From Undaria pinnatifida (taxonomy: Eukaryota; Sar; Phaeophyceae; Laminariales; Alariaceae), in the NCBI GenBank assembly GCA_012845835.1, contig JABAKD010000006.1, positions 7,795,637 through 7,859,636 of the forward strand: a stretch of 64,000 nt of DNA, in the 5' to 3' direction. Below the pieces are notes generated by a model. That model was not told the origin of the DNA and ran no database searches. It saw only the letters and a list, made by a program, of their open reading frames with translations. Below are positions 35,201 to 46,400 of this stretch, piece after piece (the first letter of the stretch is position 1; the number at the start of each line of letters is the position of its first letter). The position numbers and the translations under genes were made by a program.

Positions 35201-36019
35201 CCTCACGAAGAGTCTTCCCACGCTAGGAGCGCAGCAGAAGTTTACGACCTCCCAGAACGAGACGCTCAATATCTCACCCTAAACACGACTTCGAAGACAT
35301 TGGTTGGCGCAATCCGACCATCTAACACTACTATCCGCCAGTCCTGAAGCAAAAAAAATCTCGAAAAAATGTCCTACTAACTGATAATGCCACACTGAGG
35401 AGCTCAACCGATCAGAAACGTTCGGCCCAAAAAAGCGGAACCACTTCCTTGGGATGACTCCGAAGCCGTTTCCTTGTGTGTATGGTTTCTACGTTCGGAG
35501 TCCATCCCCAAGACCCTCCGTGCCTTCCCCCCCATCCATACGTGCGTTTTATCTCTAGGGCAATGCTTGTATTGAATACTTCGTACGTTAGTACACGTTA
35601 GTGGAGCAGTCATATGTTTGAGCAAACCCAAGTCCGCGGGCTCTTCACGAACATACACGGTATATCCTATGCAGGGTAGCGAGTTTTGAGTTTTTCGAGT
35701 TCATATATTAATAGTCCATCATCCCTCGGGAATAGCGCCAACATGTAACCCCTCCCCTCTGCTTGCGTTTTTGCCCTTTTTACCCTTGCCGTTTCCCTTG
35801 CCTCTACCCCCCCCTTGAGTTCGCCCTCACCCCTACCGTATCGAAAACGCCTACTTTTTACAGCCAAACCTGTCATTTTCGTACTCTGATGGAGGCTACG
35901 TGACTACGCGGGCGGTGACGAGAGGGGAAGAGCTGTTCATCAGCTACGACCGGGACTATTACCCCGGGTACACGGATGGTTTTCGTGCGCGCGAGTCTGA
36001 GGGCAACGCTCCGGCATAA
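32224..36019 (+). CDS. Small single-SET-domain protein (putative protein lysine methyltransferase)
   Basis: SET domains transfer methyl groups from S-adenosylmethionine to protein lysines. Four exons: 32224-32387, 33004-33081, 34810-34906, 35864-36019, giving about 164 residues. Exon 1 (MGMFSS start) has the SET entry motif LEGVGVFAVRDIHEGVEVL. Exon 2 encodes FIPEEELREKVPPEVFDQL, exon 3 ends YVNFLNHSDQ and exon 4 begins PNLSF, so the join gives the signature NHSDQPN. GEELFISYD follows, the usual GEE-x-x-x-x-Y cofactor and active-site block. Intron 3 uses a GC donor (CAG|GCACGA). Alternative boundaries in the same phase exist (donor after 32378, acceptor before 33010). The stop codon TAA directly abuts a MITE end. 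No post-SET cysteines or accessory domains are present, so it resembles very small SET proteins; the substrate is unknown. Confidence 0.85.
33094..33920 (+). mobile_element. Element A, interrupted copy
   Basis: A dispersed family starting at a G homopolymer, then CTCATTTGTTGCTTGCC and TTGACCATTGACCACGCATC. It extends through GGCCACCATCTATTTGCTAGG and, past the nested MITE, GATCGTTTTC...TACCAAACT. Full-length relatives are at 3960-4340 and inverted at 53090-53310; 5' fragments are at 11998-12065, 17050-17095, 17928-18000 and 43585-43690. It starts about 10 bases inside SET intron 2. No ORF, so non-autonomous or degenerate. Confidence 0.65.
33317..33755 (+). mobile_element. MITE nested in element A, with target-site duplication
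   Basis: A 439-bp insert bounded by GATAGTG on both sides (33310-33316 and 33756-33762). Its ends are inverted: TTATGGAAAT at the left and, reading inward from the right, TATTATGGATAT. Uninterrupted paralogous sites exist at 4170-4185 and about 53125-53140 (inverted). It lies in SET gene intron 2 and has no coding capacity. Confidence 0.75.
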
Positions 36020-36099
36020 CCCCTTCCGAACTGCACCCACGTTTCTGGGGACAGACTACTTGGAAATAAAGTGGGATAGTTTTTGCCGTGATAAAAGGG
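36020..36099 (+). mobile_element. Decayed MITE abutting the SET gene stop codon
   Basis: CCCCTTCCGAACTGCACCCACG with core TTTCTGGGGACAGACTACTTGG, ending ATAAAAGGG. It shares this core with 29261-29349 and 43415-43502. Its first base follows the TAA stop of the SET gene. Confidence 0.55.
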
Positions 36100-37089
36100 T
36101 CGGACCAGCCGCGACCAGGGTCGTCGGTTGATGGATCGAGATTACTTCGGTTGGCCGATCAAGACCAACGGTGGGTGGACCAACTTCAACACGGTTAATC
36201 GACCAGCAAACAAAACGAAACGACACGTTGCTCAGCTATTCTGGGCTGCTTGGAGTAAACAATCAACGACCAATCACCGATCGACAACCAGCTGTTCCGA
36301 CTAGTTCCCCCTGTCAGGCAAGGCTACGTCTTTGGCAGTTGCGACCAGCGAGTCACCCCACGCCACGGGTTCAGCAGAAGTTTCTCAACTCCTAGCAAGA
36401 GGAGCTCAATATCTCACCCAAAACATGGCTTCGAAGACATTCGTTCGCGCACCCGACCAACCTTTCTATACGCTAGTCGTGAAACAACCATTGTAGTCGT
36501 AAAATTGTCGTACTAGCTTATTGTTCCACGCTTGAGTGGGAGCTCAACCGGTCACAAACGTTTGGACCAAAAAGTGCAACTTCTACACACCGTGGGGTGA
36601 CTCCAACCCTTTTGTCACTGCTAAAAATATCTAGCACTAATTCCAAGTAGTTTATCCCCAAAGATGGGCGCAGTTCTGGCGGAATTTAGATTGATTAATG
36701 GATCAAGATTGTTGTGATCAATCGAGCAACCAATTTAGTCCACCGACCAAGATTCAACCGTTCAAAAGCCCCCGCTAAGCCTACGATAGCTAACGTTCCG
36801 GCTTAGTTGGCCAACCCCGACCGAATTCGTCACCAGGTTCCGAAGGAAGGATCGATTGACGATAAGCTTGGTCTCCTTCGGTTCCAGTGCCAGTGTGCTG
36901 CGGTATGGGTAACGTCTGGCGTTTTTTCCGAAACTCCTATCTTGAGCTCTTTGCTTCCCCCGTGAACTTACTTTGAGAAAAATCACCAACGATCTCTTAG
37001 CCTACACATTTAACGATTTAAACCAAAACGGGATTTTCCAACAATACTGGGTACCATAGTTCCTCAACAGTGGAGGAGCCCCGTGTTAA

Positions 37090-37560
37090 GCCGCGGGCGA
37101 CGACAGAGGCAGCACTTTTTTTACGCGTGCGACGATAGAGGTATACCTTTTTTTGGCGAAAATGATTTCTGAATGACGGGGCTTCTTAACCCAAAATCGT
37201 CGGAAATAGGACATTTTTTTTTGTGCATGATTCTCGTTGTATACCTAGGCCATGGGAATTTACATCCGGTACTACAGCAGCAGCAGTTTTTATTCTTCTC
37301 CACATCAGTTTGTGGGAGAGGTCTTAAGCTCCTAATGTGAGGAACCTCAGAAAAAAAGTGTACAATACACCTCTATCGTACAGTGGCACGCGTCTTTTTG
37401 GCCAAAGTATTTTCCGAATGACAGGGGCTCCTTGACCTAACAAAACTCGCCCGAAGTTTCTGGCTTATTTTGCGAGATACCATGTTTTGGAATACCTAGG
37501 CCATGGTGTCGGTCATCGCGTTGCACTTTCAGTTTGCTCAAAGAGTCATCCCACGGTGGG
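37090..37560 (+). repeat. ACGATAGAGGTA dispersed family
   Basis: Blocks in order: GCGACGATAGAGG, TTTTTGGCGAAAATGATTTCTGAATGACGGGGC, CCCAAAATCGTCGGAA, GTTGTATACCTAGGCCATGG, CATCAGTTTGTGGG. Similar runs lie at 13795-14150, 15480-15760, 20740-21000, 21050-21360, 25110-25250 and 54345-54570, up to about 350 bp, with no ORF. It is one of the commonest repeats in the window. Confidence 0.6.
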
Positions 37561-38224
37561 GATTGCGCTTTTGCGCTAAAAAGTCCCTGGGCGCGATTGA
37601 GTTCTTCATTTATGTGAGGAACTGCCGGTCAATGAAGTAAAATCCCGAGTACATATTGTTTTAGACTAGTCTAAGGCGTAGAAGCTTGGTCGGGTTTTCC
37701 GAACGAATGCCTTCGAAGTCATTTTTCGCGTGAGATGTTGAGTTCCTCATGTGAGGAGCTCAGGGACTGATGCTGCAACCCTACCGTGGGATGGCTCCAA
37801 AATCAGTTTGCCTCAGAAGGTATAGAACTCCTCAAGTGAAGAGAAGTATTAAGAAAAAAAGGTACACCTCTAACGTCAGCATGTGTCTTCTAAGGCAATA
37901 ATCTGCTACCCCAATCGTAGCATGCGTCGTTTTCTTTTTTCTTCTTATGTTTTTCTGTCAATCGAATGGGACGGATGAGCATGGTTTGCGACCACGGGTT
38001 TAGGTTTAGAGGAGCTGATTCCCTAGCGTGTACTCTAGGGCATCTGTTGCCTATACCTTTAAAACCTGTTACCGTGTACTCAAGCATGATCGTTGCACCA
38101 GTAATTGAGCGTCCTCGTTACTCAAGTGATTTTAAAGCGTTCTCGCACCCAGTCGTCGTCGTCGTTGTTGTGGTTGTTGTTGTTGTTGGTAGTGGTGGTG
38201 GTGCTGTTGGTGTTGTTGTTGTGT

Positions 38225-39320
38225 GATACGGCGAACGAGCGAACCGAATCGCACAGGTGGATTCTAATCGACCACCCGGCAGCCACAGGCGAACCATGTT
38301 TCGATCACACTACACGTTTCACCGTCTACCGCTGTGTTTTTTCGCAGACAACACAGCAGGACATAAATGGTGACACACACGCGTTCTCATTATTCAAGTA
38401 AGCATGGGTGGACCCATGGACTTGTTTTCGGTATTTGAAAATGTCCTGACTCGAATATTTCGTTGTATGCACTTGAGCGACAAAAAATAATCCTGGCGCG
38501 CGTTGGATCGCCTGGCATGCTCCTCAGGTAAAATTGCGGGATATCCTCCATTGGGAGTGCGTAGGTTTGTGTTCCTCGCACCTCTGACCTTGGCCCCACC
38601 CGGCGATGGCCATGATAGCTCTCGCGAGATGGCAAACGAGCGCACAGACTCGCGCAGGCCAGGAGCGGATGCACAGGCGGCCTCTCCTCGATCGACGGGC
38701 AGCCAGCAGGAACAAGCACGTTCCGATCGCGCAACAAGTTTCCACTTCTGCTCTGCTGTGTTTTTTCCACAGACAACACAGCAGGGTACGATAGTGATAT
38801 ACCAACGCGTACTTACTCAAGATAAAACATATAAGCGTTGTCGTTGCTCGAGTAATTATGGGTGGAAACTTTAGCTTGGTTTCAGCATTACCAAAACAAA
38901 ATAATGAAAATGTCCTGATTCAAATATTTGTTGTTAAAAAAACTTTGGCGGGCATAAATCCTGGCACGCTGGATCGCCTGGCGCGCTCCTCAGGCAAAAA
39001 ACGGGCGAAACATTCCTCGTTTATTGGAGTATTAGTGTTTGGGTTCCTCATCTCGCTGGTCTTGGCCCCACCCAGCGATGGCCATTATAGCCTACGCGAT
39101 ATGGCGAACGAGCGCGCAGAGTCTTCAAAGCCAGGAGCGGACGCGCAGACGACCTCTCCTCGACTACCCGGCAGCCAGCAGGCACATACAATTTCCGATC
39201 ACTTCCACCATCCGGCAACCAGCAGGCATAGACAGGTTCCGATCACACAAGTGTCGCCCTCTGCTGTGTTTTGTTCACAGACGATGCACAGGATACTATG
39301 GTTCTATACGAACTCAAGCT
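38225..39320 (+). repeat. Three-unit tandem duplication
   Basis: Units at 38225-38400 (partial), 38470-38840 and 38965-39320. The last two share GATCGCCTGGC.CGCTCCTCAGG, TTGGCCCCACCC.GCGATGGCC and GGCAGCCAGCAGG. A frame starting MANER stays open in both, but no domain is recognisable. In the SET-COPE intergenic region. Confidence 0.65.
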
Positions 39321-40426
39321 TTTGTTAATTTCATGTGATGAATACTGGTTGCGGTAGCCACGAAACAAGAGCTATACCGGGGGTGTTCCGCGCCAACTGC
39401 CGGTACAAGAAATTATTTTTCAGGAATCACCATGCATCTCGGCAACGCTACAAGTAGATGGTCAAGGTACCCCCGCTACGGCGTCTCACGACTCTCTTCT
39501 CTTTTCTCTCGATCGATCGGTCTCTCGCTCGAGGAAAAGAGAGAGCCGGTTTGGCTCGCGCCGGCCCGAACCGACCGGGGCCCTCCAACGGCAAAGTAGT
39601 CCACGCAAGACCGTTGTGCGGTATGGGCATCAGGGAGTGCGACTGAAACATGAACATTGGTTGCAAATATTGATATCTCACACTTTCTTTTGGCGCTGTT
39701 GTTGCGTCGTATGTTTATTGCGATTGACACACGCTGCCCGCTATCGGATGGCAAACACAATAATAACTCATGCCATGGTTCATCAGGGAGAGCGAACAAG
39801 TTGTTTCAAAGTCAGTCTTTGGGGGTTGGGCATAGAGCTCATGTTGGGATTCTGATAAAAACTAGGTAGCCCTTCTGCCGTGGCACGTCTCTCTCTCTTC
39901 TGCTCTCTCTCGATCGACAACCCCGGGTCTCCCTTTCTCTCTCGATCAAGGAAATGAGACAGAGAGAGCTGGTTTATGTCGCTCGCATCGGCCCGAACAT
40001 GGTCCCTTCTTAAGTCTCAACGACCATCAAACGAGAAGTGTAAGACAAGGTAAGACCGTTGCACGCTATGGGCACCAGGGGAGGCAGCTGGATCTTAAAT
40101 CACGCTTGCATGCAGGTGACCGTCCTCGCCCAGAACAGTACCTTATTGCTGCAATTCTCCTGCCAACGCCCCATGCTAAGCACCTCGCCCCCCCCCCTGG
40201 CCGTCGTCCCCTCCCTTCATCATCCCTCCTCCTACCCCCCCCCCTTCTTCAGCACCTCCTTACCTACCGCGCCCCTCTCGGCTCCTCCTCTTCAGCACCT
40301 CCCCTCCTGCCCCTTCCCCCCCCCCCCCTCCCTTCCCCGGTCACTTCCACCTACCAAATCCTTCAGTGTTCCAGAAAAAAAAACTGTTTTTGTTTCGAAA
40401 TGGACTAAATAAAAAGATATTCAGGT

Positions 40427-43400
40427 TCAGGCAACCGCAAAGGTCGCAGCTACCCGATCGAACGCAGACTCAGCATTGGCCAAAGACTTTACGTACGGGT
40501 GCTGGGGGTGAGCGGTCTTAAGCTGATGAATGTATCGGTCCAAAAAGGACGCGGGCTTGCCGAGGTGGCGGCCGCAGCAGATCAGGTTCACCAGCGCGTC
40601 CGCGTCGTTTGCGCTCTTGCTGATGGCCTGGAGTTGCAGAAAATGTGACGGGGGGGGGGGGGGGAGGGGGGGAGGGAAGGAAGGGGCAAGGGGAGGGCAA
40701 GGGAGAGGGGGGAGGAAGGAGGGGAGAGGAGGGGGGGGGGCGAGGAGGGGAGAGGAAGGAGGGGGGAAGAGACACGCACGCGCAAAGTGTCACGAAAATA
40801 TCGAATCAACAGAAAGCAAGTACCTAGAATACAGGTGTGCAGAGCCAGGGGTGGTGTTGCAATATCGTACTAGGAGGGTCCAGCGGTGACCACCCCAGTC
40901 ACAATTAAAAGCACCCCCTTCCCCTCTTCAGTACCAAAACAAGCGTACCAAAACATCCTTACGCTTGCACGAGAAAAGAAAAAAACACGCAGCATTAGAA
41001 CGACGGTTCACAATATGTCCTTGAAAGTCTGTTTTTTTTTCAGGTTAGAGTTGAAGCAAAACAACGGGCGGGTGGGTTAGTCAGACCCCACGGAAGAAGT
41101 ATGATATTATCATATCATACATACGCCGCGGGCCGGGGTTTCCATTCAAGAGGGCCTGGAACAAGAGGGTTGACGTTGGCGGGAATTGGGGGACGAGGGC
41201 GTCTTCGTGGGGGTTCGAAACTCCGCGGCCACAATGGCGATTTCATCGTGATTCGACATTTGCTAAAAATCTTGATTCGACATTTGCTCAAAAGGTCAGG
41301 TATTTGGGGATGCCTGTCATGCCACCTTAGGCAGATATATAGATAGATATGGATGGGGCGCCGCGCCTCTACCTAGAATATCAGGTCAGGTATTTGGGGA
41401 TGCCTGTCATGCCACCTTAGGCAGATACATAGATAGATGATCGGGCGCCGCGCCTCTACCTAGAATATCAAGCCAGGGGTACGGAGGCGGTGGGGCTTGA
41501 CTTCGACACGTTGCCCGCCGTTCAGCTTGAATTGGTCTGTTGTCTATCTACCTCTATCTATCTGTCTGCCTGTCGGCCGGTCTACCTTACCTACTCACCT
41601 ACCTGCACCCTCACAACATCTGTTATATGTTCTCTCATGAATATCGAGTACCCCCCCCCCGCCCCCCTCTTTACCCGACTCCCGTACTCCTTCCCCTCTC
41701 CTTCCACCCCCTCCCACACCAGGAGCCAGTTACACGCCCAAAACACCCCCCGTAACGTCTCGCCCACCTCGATCAGACTGCTCTCCGCCTCTTGGTATTC
41801 CCCCATGTGCATCTTCGCCACGGCATGGCTGTTCAGCAACATAGGAGATGCCTGCCCAACACCCGAGAAACCCCGTGCGTCGTCAAATGTGGGGAAATAC
41901 AAGAAAAATGTCACTTAATTATCACTTTCGCATTTTCGCTCGCCTCGGCGGCTGATGTCAGGCTTACATCCATCTTGATCGCCTTTGCCTACTTCATATG
42001 CTTTTTGCCGGATAAGAAAAAAAGTATGGTACCATACTCTTCCCGTATTATTTTCCCCCCAATTATGATCGTTACGCTCGAAAAAAAGCCCCAAAAAACG
42101 ATTGTGACATTTTTGTGATGTTAAAAACGTCCAGTTATGCCAGCTATTAAAAGCGACATTGATACTGCGTATAAACCTGTTTAATAGCTGCAGTTCAGCA
42201 ACAGAGGAGACACCTGACAACACCCTAGGAAACCCCCGCGACATTATTTTTGGGGAAGCTACGCACTAGCAGACACCCGATTTTAATTTTTCGCTCGACA
42301 CGGCGCTGTTTAGTATCAGAGATGCCCTCCAACAACACCCGAGAACACCCTCCGTGTCGCTAAATTAGAGTACAAAACACGTGTTCCGTATCAAAAGATG
42401 TCCACGTTTCATGGTCCTCCGCTACAGCAATGTTGTTAGCAGGTGGGGGGGGGACGCAGGCAATTGTCATAAAAAAACAAAAACACGCGACAAAAAAAAA
42501 AGTGTTTCTATCAAAAACGTTGAAAAAAAAACACAACACGTAAAAAAAGGCCAAGGCAAAAAAGGCATTCCACTGAACACTAAGCGTTCCACTCTGTCCG
42601 GAAATCAAGGACATATTTGTATTGAAGTTAGTATACTGACGGTTCTTGTATTTACGGATAGATTATCACGCCGTAAGGGTAAGCAAGGGCAGGATGCTAC
42701 TCACCTGATACTTGTCGATGAGCTCATCGAAGATGTAAGCCGCCTCCTGGTAGCGCTTTCCCCCCTGCGCGAGGAGCCAGGGTATAGGGTGGAGCATCCC
42801 ACAACGGTAGGGCTGTGAGTTGGTTGAGGTGAGTGGCTGATTGAAAGTCGCCAACTAACAACGTGCTAATTGGGTAGGTGTTACAGATGGTTGCGCGCGT
42901 TAATTCGCGGAGGTGCGCATGTTCGCAGCTTACAAGTATAGCGCGTTCATGGCTTGACGTGTGGTGCATACTAGGGTGTTGCGAACTACCTGGTACCAAC
43001 TTTAGTTGGGAAAGAGTTGGGTAGGAAAATGTATTAAGAATAGTATTGAAACCGCCAAACGTCACAGCCTAAGGCCAACCCAACCCACGACAAAGCAGCG
43101 AAACACTAGGTTCGAAAATACTCTTTCCTTCCACTTTTTTTCTTCCGACACAAATTTTCGTTGGTTGGTTTTGAGTAACGACATTCGTCGGTTTCAACAC
43201 TATTTTCACATTTTTTTCCACCCGACAGAGGTTAGAAATTGCAAACACTCTACGAAAAAAGACACTTTCAGTTGCTTGGTTTTAGTTCGCCATCCAACCA
43301 CTAACTCGCTGCCAAATTCAGGAAACTCACAACCCCACAAAACGGCGTGGTCAACTAGTAGAGCCAGAAGCGCGAGGAGTCAACACGCCCAACGATATTC

Positions 43401-46400
43401 TGCATTCTAAATTAGCGTCCTGAGGACTGCAACCACGTTTCGGGAACAAACCACTTGGGGTTGTATAGAGTGGGTTAATTTTGCGGTACAGCATAGAAGG
43501 GTTACACCTATAATTAACAAGGTTTTGCATGTTGTACCAGGCGGTGGCTGAGCGGCTGAGCGCGTGAGCGCGCGCGGGGGGGGGAGGGTACTCATTTGTT
43601 GCTTGCCTTAGTCATTTGACCATTAACCACGCGTCCCGTTCGACACGGCGCACCGTTCCTACTCGTAATAGAGACACCTCCAACATTTGAGGGGGGGGGG
43701 GGGGGAAGGGGGTGTCTAATCTCACGTCTCCGAGTAAGAAGGAAGCCTTACTCGACCTATAGTAGCCCTTGTGACTTGCAAAAAAAGGGGGACTTTCTAC
43801 TTGCAATTAGGGTGGAATATGCTTTGCAGTTGAAAACGGCTAATCAGACTGCTACCCGATTCAAGTAGTCTTCTCGACTACAAACGACTAGAATTTAATA
43901 TTCAATCATCAATCAATCGACCACTCGCGACATGACAGGACCCGACTGGACTCGCCTGCGCCATGTGCACCCAAGCAATCACGAGCTGCGTCAATGTCGC
44001 ATCTTCGTCCGCTTGCTGCAGCACCCTCACCTGGGAAGGGGAAGACGGGGGCGGGGGGGCGAGGGGGGCGGCGTGATCGAAAATTACTGCACGTCAGGAA
44101 GACAATTGAGTACGCTGTTCCCTTCTTATTGAGTACGCTACCCTCCTTGAGACAATGATTACGATGTCCCCTTGCAGAGGTGATCATGCAAGAGGACGCA
44201 CGTTCTGTACTACAGTACAGCACTACCTGCAACTGCTCTACAGTCTACAGAGAGCAGACGTCGCCAAATACCCACAACTAGATGTACCTGTCACGTGAGT
44301 GTACAGCAAACTCGTCGGAAATGTTGAGAACGTCGATCAAAAGCCTGACATCTCCCAACCATATCCGCAGCACCGCCCGCTAACCGTCGTAGCACCAACA
44401 TGTACACAAGACATCGATCATGCCCCCCGTTCCCTATACAAGCATGCCCTCGGAGTTCCCCCACCTGCTTCAAGGCCAGATACCATAACACAAACAGTTA
44501 CATCCCTCGTCCCCGGCACAAGCATCCTCTCGGAATTCCACCTCCCTGCTTCAAGGCCAGATATAACAACATAAGCAATGATCCCCTCCGTCCTCTGTAT
44601 AAGCATACCGTCGGCTCTCCCCCCTGCTTCAAGGCCAGATATAACATAAGCTATCATCCCCCTGTACTCTCTATAAGCATACCCTTGGAACTCCCAAATC
44701 TGCTTCAAGGCCAGATACAACATAACCGATCATGTCCCCCGTCCCCTCTAGAAGCATGCCCTCGGATCTCCACCCACCCAATTCAATGCAAGATAAAACA
44801 GCGTAAGCAATCATGTCCCACATCTCCTATACAAGATTTCCCTCGGAACTCCCCCCACCTGTTTCAAGGCCAGGTCCACCCGGTCCATCTTTAGGTAGAT
44901 CTGGGCAAGCATCGCCCTCCTGTGAGGACAGGAGAGGGCAAATGATGAGGGTCAAGAAAAAAAAACAGGATTCTATACGAAAACTGTCACGGAAAATTCC
45001 AGGATTTAGACCTGACTGGCTCTCACGAACGGTTCGACCAATCAGTAGACCTTACTATTTATTCGACACTATGGTTGACGCACGTGTACGAGACGAAGAG
45101 GACTAGCTCCAAGCATTGATCGATTGTGTTGGGATCAGGGCCATAAAAGGGATCGTTGTATCCGCACCGTACACAGTGATGAAAACACGACAAAACATAA
45201 ACTTCAGACAACAAACAAACAAAAAAGCACATTGCCCCATGGTGACCCCCCGATTGATGGTCCGGGCGGCCTCCTTAAACCCATTACGGCTGGAAGCCCA
45301 TTTTCGGGTATAAATTACATGGAGCTGGTATACGTTTTTTGTTGGGGCTCTAAAGGGGTTAACGTCGCCCTCGTGTACAAAGGAAAAAAAGTACTCAACA
45401 CATGAAAAATCACCAAAAAACAAAAATATAAAAACTAAAAGGAAAAATCGCACACAGCAAAAAAGTTACTGCTCAATGGTAACCCCCGTTGTTGATTGCC
45501 CGGCCGGTCGGCCTCCTTAACGTCGCTCTCGTGCATGAATGAACACGACAAAAAAGGCAAAACACACGCAAAACAAACACAAAAACACCACAGGAGGAAA
45601 AACCAAACCCTCAAGAAAAAAAAAAAAAACACCCGCAACATTTACTGCTACAAACATACAAACACAAACAAAAAAACACTAGAAAAAAGGAAAATGAAAA
45701 ATACACGAAAAAAATGAACGCCCGCAAAAACTTACTGCTCCTTGGTAATAAAAACTTACTGTTCCATGGTAACAAAAACTTACTGCTCCATGGTAACTCC
45801 GTTGTTGATGGTCCGGGCGGCCTCCTTCACGTCCCCCTCGTGCATGAAGATCGCCGCCGCCAGCAGCTGCACTGTGGGGTTGTTGCACGACGCCGGGTCG
45901 CTCAGCCACACTTTGAGGGTTCCGATGATGATCTCCCGACTGGCGGGGGAAGACAGATACTGCGCCGTGAGCCGCACCGCTTGGAGGGCCGGGGGGGCGT
46001 CGTCCTTGATCTGTCGGCGAGCAAATGACATTTCAATGGTTTTGCAAGAGGGTGGGGGGGGGGGGGGGGGGTCGGGGGGGCGTCATCCAAGTCATCCTTG
46101 ATCTGTCAGCGAGATAATATACCAATTGAGGCGTTTCGCAGGGGGGAGGGGGTCAGGGGGGGGTGGTTCGTTATAATATTTCGACGCTTTTTTCCAAGTA
46201 AACTAAACTGTATAGCTCTTTGGGCTGGTCGGTGTTACTTGTCCGGTTAGTTGCTTGCGCGGTGGCTGCTCATCTTTTCTTTGTTTCCAAGAGATTTTTT
46301 TCATGCTATCGTATCATTTGTACCTGGTAGTTTCGCTCATAGGAACGCCCTTTTCACCTGTGACACCCTCGGGATTTCAAGCCACAAACACGTCCCGAAG

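Larger units (their letters stand above)
36100..40426. other. Convergent intergenic region, SET gene and COPE
   Basis: No supported gene. It contains copies of the ACGATAGAGGTA family (37090-37560), a GTT microsatellite (38155-38222), a three-unit tandem duplication (38225-39320) and a pair of CT-rich hairpin units near 39480-39640 and 39890-40080. A CT-rich tract (40160-40350) lies just past the COPE stop. Confidence 0.5.

Noticed and set aside
44440-44880. CRISPR-like array (short repeats with spacers)
   Set aside because: Eukaryotic intron context; the spacers are themselves similar between units and the repeat is the exon 3 edge of COPE.
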